Assembly (NCBI GenBank): GCA_905221605.1
Contig: CAJNDS010002380.1
Location: 90,001-154,000, forward strand
Reading direction: 5' to 3'
DNA length: 64,000 nucleotides
Source: Symbiodinium natans
Lineage: Eukaryota > Sar > Dinophyceae > Suessiales > Symbiodiniaceae
Shown here: piece after piece, positions 38,701 through 50,362 of the stretch
Layout of the letters: every line of letters starts with the position of its first letter
Position numbering within the stretch: position 1 is the stretch's first letter
Position numbers and translations under genes: made by a program
Notes under the pieces: model-generated
The model's database searches: none
What the model saw: the letters and a program-made list of their open reading frames with translations, nothing else
What the model was told of the DNA's origin: nothing

Positions 38701-41371
38701 CAAAGCTGTAAAGGCAGTGGTCGGCATGGCCTTGGTGCACGGAGTTCAGCACAGAGGGCACGTTGCAGCGGGGGATTTTGCGTGATTTGGGAGTTTTTGG
38801 GGGTGTCGGGGGTTTCGGGGGGTTTGGGAGTTGTGGTGTTTGTGGCTTTCGGGGTTCGCAAGTTTTGGGGTTAGCGTTTTAAGTTTGGGGGTTTGAGGGT
38901 TTGGGGGCTGGAATTCCTGGGTGCAGGCAAGGCGGATTTGGAGGCATTGCGCTTCTGTTGGGATGTGAAGGTCTGTGAGAGGTTGGCCGTTCGCAGTTGA
39001 CTGATGGAACCAGGTTGAGATCTAGGGAGCAAAGCGCCACGAACGGATGCCTTAAACCCTAAAGCCCCAAACGCCCACAAGCCCCACAAAACACCCCAAG
39101 ACCCCGATGCGCCACCAAACCCTCAAGCCCTTAAACTCCCTAAGGCCTTCAAACCCCAAACTCCCGCAAGGCCCGGGCCTGAAGATGGAGCTGCAGGAGC
39201 AAAACCTTGCGGGTTGAATTCATTGCCGTTTGGCTTGCTGGCTATATAGGTACCTTTGCCTTGATTCCCGAAACCCGAAACCCTAAACCCTAAACTCTAA
39301 ACCCTTGAAAGCGGCCCTCACGCCGGGAGGAAGCCCTAGGGCCCACCAAGCGTGCCTGGCACGAGACCCAGAGCACATCGGGCGGATGTGGAAGAGATAC
39401 GGCAGAACACAGGGTTCTGTTGCACGTGCAGAGGAGAGTTGCAATTGGGGAGTTGGGTCTATCCTCATGTTGTCTCACATTGGGTTACGGTCTGTGGTCT
39501 CACCAGTGGAACTTCAACCATCCGAGAGTGAGACCTGACGCACCTTGATAGCTTCAGCAGCACCATTCGTATCATTTTAAGTTTTTTGTTCTTAGTATGA
39601 CGAGTGCTGGTTAGAATTGGGGTTTTGCGTCTGTTGGCGGAATGAAAGCCTCGAAGCCTCCCCTCAAACCAAGGTTTTGGAGAAAGCAATGGGAACTCCT
39701 CCATAACCCCAAACCCCAAACCCTAAACCCTAAACCCTAAGCCCTAAACCCTAAACCCTAACCCTAAACCCCTGAACCCTAAACCCTAAAGCCATTGAAG
39801 CGCCCTTCTTCGTTGAACGGGGCTGGGTAGTTCAAGGCTTTGGGTTCCTGCTTCCTGCTTGGTGGGTCTTGTCTTGGGTTTGCCTCGGGTCCGTTTGGGT
39901 TTTCTGCGCTTCCCCTTGTGTTCTCATGGGTCCCCCTACAGAACCTTCAAGCGCCAAGCAAAAGCCCAGAGGCCCGACGGTGTCGGAGAGGTGGGGCTCG
40001 TGCCTGCAATCGGTTTGGGCATCAGAATGCAAGGGGTCCAGGCCGTCTAGGCCCTGCGTCTTGAGTCGTTGAGCCGTCAACCCAAACGCCCAGGGCTCTC
40101 GTTGCAGGGTATGTGCGGTCCATGGGAGCCAGGGCCGAACATGGCCGAACTGTAGGTCTAGACATGCTGGTCTTAGAAATCTTCCCAAACGTATATGCGC
40201 ATGAAGTTTGCAGGCATTGCCGACTTGCACTTCAGCAAAGCGCATCTGCACCAACCAGGCAGGGGGTCCTCTGGGTGGCCACTTGGGGGGCACCTTAGTC
40301 AAGAGCAAACACTCGAAGCTCGGATCCCGTTTCGAGGCCCCCGAAACTGCCCTTGGGCCACTCGGTCTCACCGTGCCTTGTGTGGGTTCTTCGAAACTAG
40401 GGCCTTCTTTCTCAACACCGGGATTCTTTCTAAACAGGTTTCTCAAAACAGGGGCCCTCATCAGAACAAGTTCCCCCCCCCATGTGGCCAGGTCTACCAC
40501 ACCCGCAAGCGTGCCCGTGAGCCGGAAGCCTTGGCTGTCCACAGCTGAGGGCTGCTCCGGTAGGAGACTTGAAGGTCCATGTAGCTGCCCGAGTTGAAAC
40601 CCTGCTCAGACGGACCCGAAAAGAACCTTCAAGCAGGGGTTAGTTCAGTCTCGAATACCTGGCCTGTCTAGGTGTCAGCTCCAAGAATGCTCGGGCATTG
40701 CACCGTTCACATTTACAATCTAGGTACGATTTCCAGTGTTAACATTGGCATTGTGAAGGCCTTGAGAGGGCGTCGCGAAGTGAGGGAGATTTTTTCGGGA
40801 ATTTCCGAGTCGACCATACCATAAGATCCCAAGGGGCTCCAAGGGACTTTAGGCCCTAAACCGAGCATTCGATGTTGCGGAATGTTTGTCCAGGGTTCGG
40901 CCCTGTGAAAGACGTGGGTCGTCGTATCAGGGTCTTGAGCCGCGTGCTGACCGGTGCACAGCACGAGCGCAACCAGAAACGGTGTTGGATCTCGGTGTGC
41001 TTGGGGAAAAACAGTGGTGCTGCTGTGGCCCCCTTGTTGCCTTCTTGCGAAGAGGCTTTCTCGCAATGCCCATGGTTGCCAGTGTGAAGCATGTGAAGCT
41101 TCTGTGGGCCCCCACTACCAGGGTCCTGAGCCAGCTCGGTTTTGGGGTTCTTAGGGTTTTAAAAGTTTTGGGACAATTTAGGCAGTAGAAGCCCTTGAGC
41201 GCCAACATCCGAAACTCCTCCGCCACCCCTAAACGCAATCCTGCCTCAATGTTTCCTCAATGCCCCTACCCTACCCCAAACCCCAAACAACAAACCCTAA
41301 ACGCTAAACGCTGAACCCTGAACCCTAAACCCTACACCCTAAACCCTAAACTCAGCCCTCAGCAATTTCAG

Positions 41372-44300
41372 GGGCTCGAAGCGGATGTGCTTGCGCCCGA
41401 CAGCGGCCGCGGCAGTTCCAAAATGCAGAGCCTCGGTTCTCTCCCAGCTTTCTCAAGGATGGTGGATGAATCTCCAAGGTTTTAGAGTTTTGCTGAGGTT
41501 AAGCGTTGAGAGACTTTTGGGGGGTGAACCATGGTGGAGCTTTTGGGCTCCCAATCACGTTTTTTCAAACCTCTCAGCAAGAGACGCTAGCAAGGAGGCA
41601 TCCTATACCGCCATCCTTTCACCTCCAAGATCTCCCCGGCACACCCCCTCCCCCACCCCCCACTTCCTGAGGTCCTAGAGCCTTGACTGAACCTAAGCCC
41701 CAATCCCCACTTCCTCAACCCGAAGCATCCTTTTAGCCCGAGTGGAGTGCAGCTCTCCTAACCCTTCCAAACGGAAGTCCCGCTCAGGAATGTTACGGCT
41801 TTGGGGTCCGGTGCCCGTCAATTTCTGGGACCTTCACCAGATCGGGAGCAGGAGTATTTTGCCTTGGGGCTTTTGTGCCCTACTCCCCAAGCTCCCAAAA
41901 AAGTCGCTCCCGCAAATCCTAGATTCAGCCCGAAAACTCTAAGCCCTACGCTTGCGGGAGGGCTGTCCATTCGGCGGTCCCAGCAAAGTTGTTGAGTTCA
42001 CCATTTACCTTGAACCCTAAACCCTGAAAGCCTTCATTCCTGAACCTCGAACCATATCAAAACTCTGAGACTCTAAGCCCCTAAGCCCTAAACCTCTAAA
42101 CCCCAAGCCCTAAATCCCTAAACCCTAAACCCTAAACCCTCAAAAGCCTTCAAGGAAGCCCCGGCGCCCGAAGCCAGAAGACCCTTACCTACCTCGAGGC
42201 CGAAGAACCCGTGGACGGCAAATCTCCTGAGCGCGTTGGGGGCCCTGAGCTTGTATCAGGGTTTCGAAAGGGTGGGGTTTGGGGTTTAGGGTTTAGGGTT
42301 TAGGGTTTAGGGGTTTTAGGCTAGTCTTGCAAGATCCTCGCCGCTTTATGTGAGTTCAGGCTGTTTGGGGTGTGACAATGTGGGACGTCAGGGCAGGGCT
42401 GAGCCAAATCATCGCCTTAAAACGACGTAACCCTACAGGCTTTCCCAAAACCCTACGACCCCCAACCTGTCAGGATCTTCAGTCCTGGGTCTATAGACGG
42501 CTTTTCTTCAATACTTCAGAACAGGCCCCTTTGCGCTTGTAGAGTGAGAACCTGAACTTCGCTTACAAACTTGAGATAGCAGCGAGGCTGGGCATCATGC
42601 ACTTCACCAATGAGGAGATCAAGGAGGCCAGGTTTTGAGCTGTTCTCAGACTGCTCGCTCCGCCTTTCGCGGCGGGTGGGCTGCCGTGGAGTTTAGGGCC
42701 CCACGAAGGCCCGAAAGGGTGCAGGTCGGAGTTTAAGTGGAGACCCAACCCGAAAATCTTTAAACCTAAGCCCGCCGGCAAAGCTTGAGCAGCTCAAAAA
42801 TCGCCAAACCCCCGTTTTTTGTTTCCTTCCTTTTCCGTTCTTATTTCTATGTTTTCCCCCCTCTTACGCGCCAGACTTTCGACTCCCTAGTCGGGGAGGC
42901 ACGCACCCCAGACTGGGCCGAGGGTTTTTATCTCAAGGGTTTCTGGTTGAGGGGCTCGAGAAGCTGAGGAGCTGCAAGGCTTGCGTGGTCTGGGTGAAGG
43001 GCTTCAGGGTTGATACAGGCCGCGGACTTTAAGGCTCCTGCTTCAGTTCATGAGTTTCAGCTCAGGACATGGAGTTTCGGGGGCTTTCCTTGAGATGAGG
43101 AGTTTGGGTTCAGGAGTAGACCGGCAGCTGAAGCTTTCGTCGCTTTGCTTCGGAGGTTCGTGCAGGCCAAGACTTCAGATTCTGTGAGGTCGCAAGTCCG
43201 GGGGAAGCAGCTGTGATTTCGAACGCGGGGTGTTGTCGGGTGTTGGGCTGTAGAGTTGGTTCAGGGCTTGTCGGGGATCGGCAGCGGTAGCTACGTGCCC
43301 GCAGCTCAGGGAAAGCCTGAACCAAGAAGCCGGGTGTGGATGTCACCGCCCGCCCAGGCTCAATCGATTCAGAAGGTTCGGATGTTTGAGCTGCTCAAGG
43401 CAGGTCGTCTTCGGAGCGCCTCGAATGGCTTCTGTGATCACATACGCTCCAATTGCGCGCTGGTTCAGCCTTGCACCTGCACTTGTGCACGCGTCCGCAT
43501 CCACGCTTTTTTGCACCCAACCTTAAAGCCTGAACCCGAATCCTCAAGCAGGTAGCCTACGGATTCGAGCCGATGCCCGAGGATCGCAGATGCGAGAGTT
43601 TTTTAGGGGGTTTAGGGTATGAGGGTATGAGTCTCCGTTGGTTCAGGGTTTAGGGTTTAGGGTTTGGGGGTGTCGGGTCTCCTTCGTGATCCTACCGGGG
43701 AGGCTTGGGGTGCTCGGAGCCCATCTCCCCCATGGCACGGAACAGGAGATGGGCCTCTTTGTGAACACTTTTCGCGCCTGAGCCGCATTTAAAGGTTGGG
43801 GATTTTTTCTGGAACGAAAGCCCAGCCTGACCTACTGTAGGGGCCTGTTAGCCTTGCGACATCCCAAACATGCGAAACCGGGGCTTGGCGAGCTGAGGGT
43901 TTGGAGGTTTCAGTCTCGCGGGATGGGCTCCCAAGCCTTATGATCAAGTTCGGAACCCCGAAGCCTCGGAACAGCTGCGAAGCCAAGTAAGTGTATTGCC
44001 GTTCCCCAAACCATCCCAAACCCCTTTCAGAAGCTCTCAGAACTGAAAGCGCTCGTAAACGGTGTTTCTTCGAAACTCACAGAGTCTTCGAAAGCCTGCC
44101 CGCAAAGAACTCGAAGACGACGCTGGCGAACTCTCGTGGCCAGAGCTGGAGGCGTGGCGCTTTGTGATCATGGCTTTGGGCTTTGAAGGAATTGGGGCTG
44201 AAAGGCACTGAGACTCTGGCGAGAGTCAGTCGTCGCAGGGTTGCAGGGTTGGAGTGGCTAGACCTGAAGTGTTTGCAGGTAGCAGGTCCGAGATCTGCAG

Positions 44301-47060
44301 CAGTGCCTACTTTGCCCAACCAGTGCAGGGATGGGGTTTGAATACCACGTCTGCTGTTGCAATTTCTTCGTTCCCCAGGCACCCTAAACCCCAAGCTGCC
44401 CGAAACCCTAAACCCCAAACCCGAAACCCCAAACCCCAGCCCTAAACCCTAAACCCTAAACCCTAACCCTAAACCCTAAACCCGAAACCCGAAAACCCGA
44501 AACCCTAAACCCTAAACCCTAAAGACCACCCTCGCCAGGCAGGGTTCGACGAGATTCGAGACATCCTGCCGCTCGGCTGGGAGTGTTGCCGCAGGTTTGT
44601 GGGCTGGGGGCCCTAAACTCCCTAATCTCCCTAAACTCCCTAAACACCCCAAACTCAACAAATTCAGGGGGTCTGAGGTCTCGTTCCCTTGCGCGGCGAT
44701 CCTCATCGCCCTTACAACAAGCCCTAGATGGGGGTTTACTTAAATAGGGACCCTAATACAGACCCCCAAATAGTAGGATCCCCTTATGATAAGGACCCCA
44801 ATAAGGCACCCCCTAATTTCGGAAATCCCCACATGTTTGTTTCCGGTACCAGGGGTGCAGGCTCGAGAGTTTACGTCCGGAGTCCGGTCCACAATCCTCA
44901 TTGCTTCCCGTTTTCACGGGCTCCGAAAAGCCCCCGGTCTAGGGTGTAGGGTTTAAGGTTACCAGAGAACTATGACGATGCCTTGAAGAAGAGTATGTGG
45001 GTTGATGTAAATGTCGGGGGTTGACCTTCCAGGTCAGTCCGGGTTTAGGGTGTAGGGTTTCAGGTTAAGTGAAATATTACCAATAACTATGACGATGCCT
45101 TGAAAGTGTATGTGGGTTGCTGTTGGGGTGGTTGACCTTCCAGGTCCGGCGTGTCGAAGAATGCCACCGAGTGCCTTGCAGGGTCAAGTTGGCCCTACGT
45201 CAGTCTTTCAGTTGCTGCCAGTCTGATTCATGTCAAGTGCAGCATGGATCCTTTTGAAAGTCTTCAGAAATCCCGCATTGTCTCTGAACTAAACCCGTGC
45301 GAGGTACACCTCATCGGACGACCTTAGAACCGATGCCCTCAAGCCAGCGCCCTCAGTTGGACGCTGTCGCAGGGCAAAGCCGCTGTTTCCCAATGGGCTT
45401 TCATCCGATAAAGGATAGTGAGGGCGGCTCCGTTGTTTGATCTGAAGTTTTACTTTTTGCCGGTACCTGGATCTGTGCTTTCAGTTTCACACAAGCTATA
45501 TTCTTCTGTCTCAGAGAAACTAGAAGCAGCTGTTTGTGCTCGATGAAGAGAGGGCTTGCCTTGGTGGAGCCTTGAATAGTTTTTGGAGACAACAAGATAC
45601 CTTTTGTTCGTGTCAATATCAAGCCTAACAAGAACGAAATGTCTTGTTGTTGCTAACCGGAAACAAGACATGTTTCCATAAAAGGTAATCATAAGACATC
45701 TCTCTTTTGGTATGAATGATGCTTTCAATACGATCTCTGAACAAAAAGGGTCCTGAGGAGAAAGGTATCTTGCCTTGCTTAACAAGAAATGTGAAAGTCG
45801 GATGACGTGCTGGGTCAAACTTAACAACACAAAAGAACATGTAGATCGCGCGCTTATCTCCTGTCTTGCTCTTACCTGATGAGAAAGCTCATTCTTCTCT
45901 GATAGCAGCTTCCCCAAGAAAAGTGAGCGATTTGCCATCAACAATCAGAGAACCCCTGTTCATCTTGGCGGTCATCAGAGAGCGAGTCCTTGGTTCTGTT
46001 TGTCCATGTGCTGTCACAATATTCTTTCCGCCAGGGCGGGGTTGGGCGTGTGGGCTTCCAAACCCTAAACCATCCTAAACCGCACACTAAACGCCTAAAC
46101 CCTAAACCCTAAACCCTAAAAACCTAGAAGCCTACAAACCTAAACCCTGAACCCCAAACCGACAACATTGGGACTTCACAGCATTTCGTGAGCCTGGGAG
46201 AGCAAAAGCCTCGACAGATGTCCCAATGCTTTTGGGGCCCCAATACACCCAACAAAACCAGGGTTTAGGGTTCAGGGTCAAGGGGTTAGGGTTTTGTTTC
46301 GGAAGACCCCCCAAATCATTGTTTTTTTTTGCGCTGTGGTGCTTTCCCTTGTAACTTTGAAGGGGGAAAAAGCCTCGTGATGCACCGTTGTATGAAGCTC
46401 CGTTAACAGAGAAATAGGTGGATCCATGCGCGCTACCATATGGTCAGTTCTCAAAATGATAGTCCCTTGAAACCAGGGGCTGCCTTAGCATAGTACCCCA
46501 AAAAACGACCATATTTTCGAGAAGTGACCATACGTGTATATATATATATATGTATTTATTTATCGCGATGCCCAGGATTGATAGGAAGCTTGCCCCTTGA
46601 GTTTAGGGTTTGCCGTTCAGGGCACCAGCCCCTGCCCCCAGCCCCGAGGCACCGGCGGCTTATGAAGGATCCCATGGACAAGTTCAAGGTTTTGGGGGTT
46701 AGGGGTGGTTCGAAGTTTTGGAATTCGGGGGGGGTGGGGGGGGATTTTTAAGGTTCTGGGCCTGGGGTCTCGGGTTCATCATCAGCTTTAGGGCGCTTGG
46801 AGTGTGAGCCGTGAGGCTGAGGTTCATGATGCTTGACCGGAGGTTGCGTTTGGGGCCTGGGGATGTGAAGCCGTTCCATGCCCTGAGCTCTGAGCTGCCA
46901 TGAGCCACCCTAGTCCAGATCACAAGACTCTGAGGGAGCTCAAGAAGACTCCGGACTTGTCGGATCCAGGTTTGGAGTGAGCCGGAACTGTAGGTTCAGG
47001 GTTTAGGGAGTTTCGGGTCTAGGCAAGGAGCAGTTGGAACAGCTTTGTGAAATCATGGAC
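41372..47060 (+). CDS. Unrecognised intron-dense host gene (at least 8 exons, partial)
   Basis: Exons inferred from frame, phase and AG/GT signals: 41372-41478, 42159-42260, 42545-42631, 43291-43399, 44539-44594, 46649-46688, 46927-46969 and 47023-47060. All phases fit when joined; the 43399 donor is GC. Readings include LEADVLAPDSGRGSSKMQSL, LTYLEAEEPVDGKSPERVG, KLEIAARLGIMHFTNEEIKE, QSIQKVRMFELLK joined to AGFDEIRDILPLGWECC, and DPMDKFK joined to TLRELKKTPDLSDP and KEQLEQLCEIMD. The shortest intron is 53 nt. About 200 residues are covered; both ends are missing. The protein is soluble, with charged helices. I do not recognise the family. Single exons are uncertain but eight consistent junctions are unlikely by chance. 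Confidence 0.55.
44938..45145 (+). repeat. ~100-bp tandem duplication inside an intron
   Basis: AGGGTGTAGGGTTT, then AACTATGACGATGCCTTGAA, then GTATGTGGGTTG, then GGTTGACCTTCCAGGTC occur twice (44940-45035 and 45051-45150). Confidence 0.85.
45450..45944 (-). CDS. Hypothetical 164-codon frame in an AT-richer island
   Basis: The minus strand reads MLMANRSLFLGKLLSEKNEL onward. In an overlapping frame (45840-45625) a very protein-like stretch occurs: FFCVVKFDPARHPTFTFLV and PFLFRDRIESIIHTKREMSY. Base composition is clearly lower in GC than the flanks. It may be a decayed insertion (organelle- or element-derived) with a frame change, lying inside a large intron of the + strand gene. No family recognised. 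Confidence 0.3.
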   Translation of the reverse strand: MLMANRSLFLGKLLSEKNELSHQVRARQEISARSTCSFVLLSLTQHVIRLSHFLLSKARYLSPQDPFCSEIVLKASFIPKERCLMITFYGNMSCFRLATTRHFVLVRLDIDTNKRYLVVSKNYSRLHQGKPSLHRAQTAASSFSETEEYSLCETESTDPGTGKK

Positions 47061-47779
47061 GTTTCTGTGTTCGGAGCTGCACCGCACTGGAGTTTTCGGG
47101 CGTCAGAGCCTGCACTCTCTTGTTGGAGAGGTCGAAACCAAGTCCTTCTGGTGTGCCAACGACTATACAAAAATAGCTCGCCGCCAAACCCACTCCCGTG
47201 CTGTACACCCTGCTTGAGTCCAGGAAGTTGCAGAAGGATCCCCTCTGAAAAGCCCAAAGCCTCAGGGTTTAGGGTTTGGGGTGCATGTCGGGTAGATGTC
47301 AAGAGGCTTCCCTCCGCCAGGCCCCGATGACCGAGTCAATGTCCATTGGCTGGCATGAAGAGGAGGCAGCTTGCGCCTTCCGGTTTGTACAGACTATTCT
47401 GATATTGTTTCTTTCTTTTCGCAGTCATTAGAGTCTTGTTCTAGTCTCGTTTAACCCTCAGTTTTGATTGTTGTGCTTGCATCTACTGTGACTTCTACTC
47501 TTCGTCATATTACCATTCGTATCCCCCATACACCTCAACCAAGGAACATTCCCTACTTCAGACCTCAATCACGTGCACCCCCCACACGAAACCCGCCCTC
47601 ACACATTCCATCCCCCCTCTCCACCCGGCACTTTCGAGTAGCTATCCCTAACCCCAGGTGCAGCACTCTCCTGTTTGCCAGGTCTTCAATGAGCGCTTCC
47701 CCAAGCAGTCCTGTTCCGAAACGAGGCAAGCGCCCGCTCCGTTAGGGTGTGGGGCGTTCGAGGTGTTTGAGGTTGTTTT

Positions 47780-48640
47780 TTGGGGGGGTGTGGGGTGTGT
47801 GGGGTGTGTGGGGTGTGTGGGGTGTGTGGGGTGTGTGGGGTGTGTGGGGTGTGTGGGGTGTGTGGGGTGTGTGGGGTGTGTGGGGTGTGTGGGGTGTGTG
47901 GGGTGTGTGGGGTGTGTGGGGTGTGTGGGGTGTGTGGGGTGTGTGGGGTGTGTTGTGGGGTGTGTGGGGTGTGTGGGGGTGTGTGGGTGTGGGGGGGTGG
48001 GGGTGTGGGGGGTGTGGGGGGTGTGGGGGTGTGGGGGGTGCGGGGTGTGCGGGTGTGTGGCGGGGGGGGGGGGTGGGGGTGTGGGGGTGTGCCGGGGTTG
48101 TGAGGGGGGTGTGAGGGGGGGTGTGAGGGGGGGTGTGCGGGGGTGTGCGGGGGGTGCGGGGGTTGTGCGGGGGGTGTGGGGGGGTGCGGGGGGGGGGGTG
48201 TGCGGGGGGGTGGGGGGTGTGCGGGGGGTGTGCGGGGGGGTAGTGCGGGGGGTGTGCGGGGGGTGTGCGGGGGGGTGTGCGGGGGTGTGGGGGGTGGGGG
48301 GGTGGCGGGGGTGTGGGGGGGTGTGAGGGGGGTGTGCGGGGGGGGTGTGCGGGGGGTGTGCGTGGGGTGTGCGGGGGTGTGCGGGGGGGTTGCGGGGGGT
48401 GTGGGGGGGTGTGGGGTTTTGGGGTTTTGGGGTTTTGGGTTTTGGGGTGTTGGGGTGTTTGGGGTGTTTGGGGTGTTTGGGGTGTTTGGGGTGTTTGGGG
48501 TGTTTGGGGTGTTTGGGGTGTTTGGGATGTTTGGGATGTTTGGGGTGTTTGGGTGTGTGTGTGTGGGGTGCTTGGGGGTGTTTGGGAGTATTTGGGGGTG
48601 TTCAGGGGTTTCTGCGGGTGTTTTTTTTTTTTTTTTTTTT
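47780..48640 (+). repeat. G-rich satellite (GGGGTGTGT)n passing to (GGGGTGTTT)n and poly-T
   Basis: About 20 perfect GGGGTGTGT nonamers (47785-47950), then irregular G-rich sequence with up to 11 consecutive G, then GGGGTGTTT nonamers (48440-48550) and a 22-nt T run (48620-48643). G runs of four or more at short spacing on one strand would favour G-quadruplexes. All frames are open (GCVGCV, VWGVWG and similar) and none is a gene. Confidence 0.95.
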
Positions 48641-48643
48641 TTT

Positions 48644-49172
48644 TAAGGGGGTGTTTGGTCTGTTTGGCTGGTTTTTTGCTTAGCTTTCAGAGTCATAGGC
48701 CGGAGCAGTAAGTTTCACAATGGAGGGGTGGCAGCGCTGGAAGGTATGCCGATGAGATGGTGAGGTGCAAGCTCGACCCCTTCTGAATTTGCGGACCCAG
48801 ATCTCACCCCGGGTGCACTTTCCACCCGGCATGTTCTCACCATCTACGATCAGCTATGATAGGCATGCAGGATGCACGGCAGCAGGCCCTGAGTAGGCTC
48901 GTGTTAAGAGTATGTTGCTTTCTTGTATGTGACTGAAGATCGTGTCACTGCAAGCAATAGGCATGGCATGCACACAACCTCACTGCACAGAGTAAGAAAG
49001 AAGTGCGTCGATGGGTCGGGGCGCGTCGGTCCTGGCTCCCGAGTCCCCCCACCCGGGACTCCGCCCGTGCGGTCCTCAACATGTGGCACGGTTAGCAAAG
49101 GGTGAGGGCTTTGTTTTGAGGTCACTTCCAGTCCGGCCTGCACACGCACACACACACACAGTGTGTCTCTTT
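48644..49172. other. No gene recognised
   Basis: Unique DNA between the G-rich satellite and the reductase gene. It may hold the promoter or leader of the reductase gene; no motif can be named. Confidence 0.3.
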
Positions 49173-49270
49173 CTCTCTCTGTCTCTGTCTGTCTCATTCA
49201 GTGCTCTTTCGTTGTTTATTCTCTCTCTCTCCCTCCCTCTCCTTCCTTCTCTCCCTCACTACCTTTCTAG
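49173..49270 (+). promoter_or_regulatory. Polypyrimidine tract and acceptor, candidate spliced-leader addition site
   Basis: TCTCTC, CTCCCT and CTTCCTTCTC blocks run from about 49165 to 49268 and end in CTTTCTAG|GCGC. The first ATG of the reductase lies 88 nt downstream. In dinoflagellates nuclear mRNAs receive a trans-spliced leader at such acceptors, so this may mark the 5' end of the mature mRNA. An ordinary 5'UTR intron end is the alternative. Confidence 0.45.
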
Positions 49271-49357
49271 GCGCACACCACCCCCGGCATGACTGGATTC
49301 TGAAGCCTTTTGGTCGTAGCGTTGCCAGTTGCTGGCAAGGGGGGGTCCACCGCCATA

Positions 49358-50362
49358 ATGTCGTCCTTCACCATGCCTCGCGTTGCTTTTGGCTGTTGGG
49401 AGTTGCCCAAAGGGAAAGTGGAGGAAGTCGTGTATGAGGCCATCAAGGCGGGCTACCGGCACATCGACAGTGCTGAGATCTATGGCAATGAGGAGGAAGT
49501 TGGCAAGGCTGTTGCCAGAGCCTTGGCGGAAAAGATCGTCACACGTGCCGACCTCTTCATTTGCTCGAAGCTTTGGGGTACCGACTGGCACAAAGTCAGG
49601 GCAGCGTGTGAGAAGTCCATTGCGGCCCTCCAGTGCGAGTACATTGACTTGTACTTGATCCACACCTCGATCGGCCTCGATGCGGCCGTCCCTGCGGATG
49701 CCAATGGCAAGCCCGCTCGCGCAAAGATCCCTGTTCCTATATCCCCCTTGGGAATTCTTTTTGTATTTTTGTTTATATAAAGCCCAAGAGGATATTAAAA
49801 ATAATATTTCTATTGAGGTTCTAAGGGGGTATAGGTTCATCGTGTCTGGGCAGACATGGAGAGCCTCGTCGACGCCGGACTGTGCCGCCACATCGGCGTC
49901 TCGAACTTTTCCTGCCTCCAGATTGCCGACATGCAGACATACGCCAGCAAGCCCATCGCCTGCAACCAGCTTGAAGTGCACCCCTCCTACCCCAATCGTG
50001 CGCTCGCGGACTGGTGCGTCTCCCAGGGCGTGGCAGTTGTGTGCTACTGCCCTCTCGGCACAGGCAAAGGCGACCTTGAGCTCCCTGCTCTGAAAGCAGC
50101 TGGTGCGGGTGGACCCGGAGCCGCGGCCTCTCCCGCCCTTGCCGCCCTGCGCTGGGCCTTGGACAAAAGGTACCACGTTATCACGAAGAGCACTAACGTG
50201 GAGAGGATGAAGGCAAATCTTCTCGCCGACTCGGACTCATGGTCGCTGTCACCTGAGCATACCGCGGCGATTGATGCCGTGTCGGGCAAGTCATCGTCCG
50301 TCGACCTGGCCTTCAAAATCTGTGATCACGCCGAAGAGTTTGGCCTTCCGATGTACAACTGA
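49358..50362 (+). CDS. Aldo/keto reductase, two exons, 300 residues
   Basis: Exons 49358-49732 and 49835-50362 join in frame (KIP|VHRVWADMESLVDAG). The start is the ATG giving MSSFTMPRVAFGCW; the frame is open further upstream but without an ATG. The AKR tetrad is complete: D37 and Y42 in HIDSAEIYGNE, K71 in CSKLWGTDW, H102 in YLIHTS. Family signatures GLCRHIGVSNFS, NQLEVHPSYPN, and the NADPH-binding ITKSTNVERMKANL follow. Length matches the family (about 300-320). It would reduce carbonyls with NADPH in the cytosol; the substrate cannot be predicted. IHTS in place of the usual IHWP is slightly unusual. Its single intron looks like a small inverted-repeat transposon. Confidence 0.93.
49733..49834 (+). 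mobile_element. 102-nt introner-like intron with inverted termini and GTTC repeat
   Basis: The intron begins GTTC and exon 2 begins GTTC, so the insert is flanked by a 4-bp direct repeat. Inside it, CTATATCCCCCTTGG at the left and the complement of CTAAGGGGGTATAG at the right form an inverted repeat of about 12 of 13 bases with one extra T. The interior is AT-rich (TATAAAG, AATAATATTTC) unlike the GC-rich exons. Splicing GT-AG at 49733/49834 restores the reductase frame. This structure fits an introner, an intron created by a short DNA transposon. Confidence 0.7.

Noticed and set aside
47658-48711. Long + strand frames (GCVGCV, VWGVWG, GGVRGGV)
   Set aside because: Encoded by the G-rich nonamer satellite; all three frames are open for the same reason.
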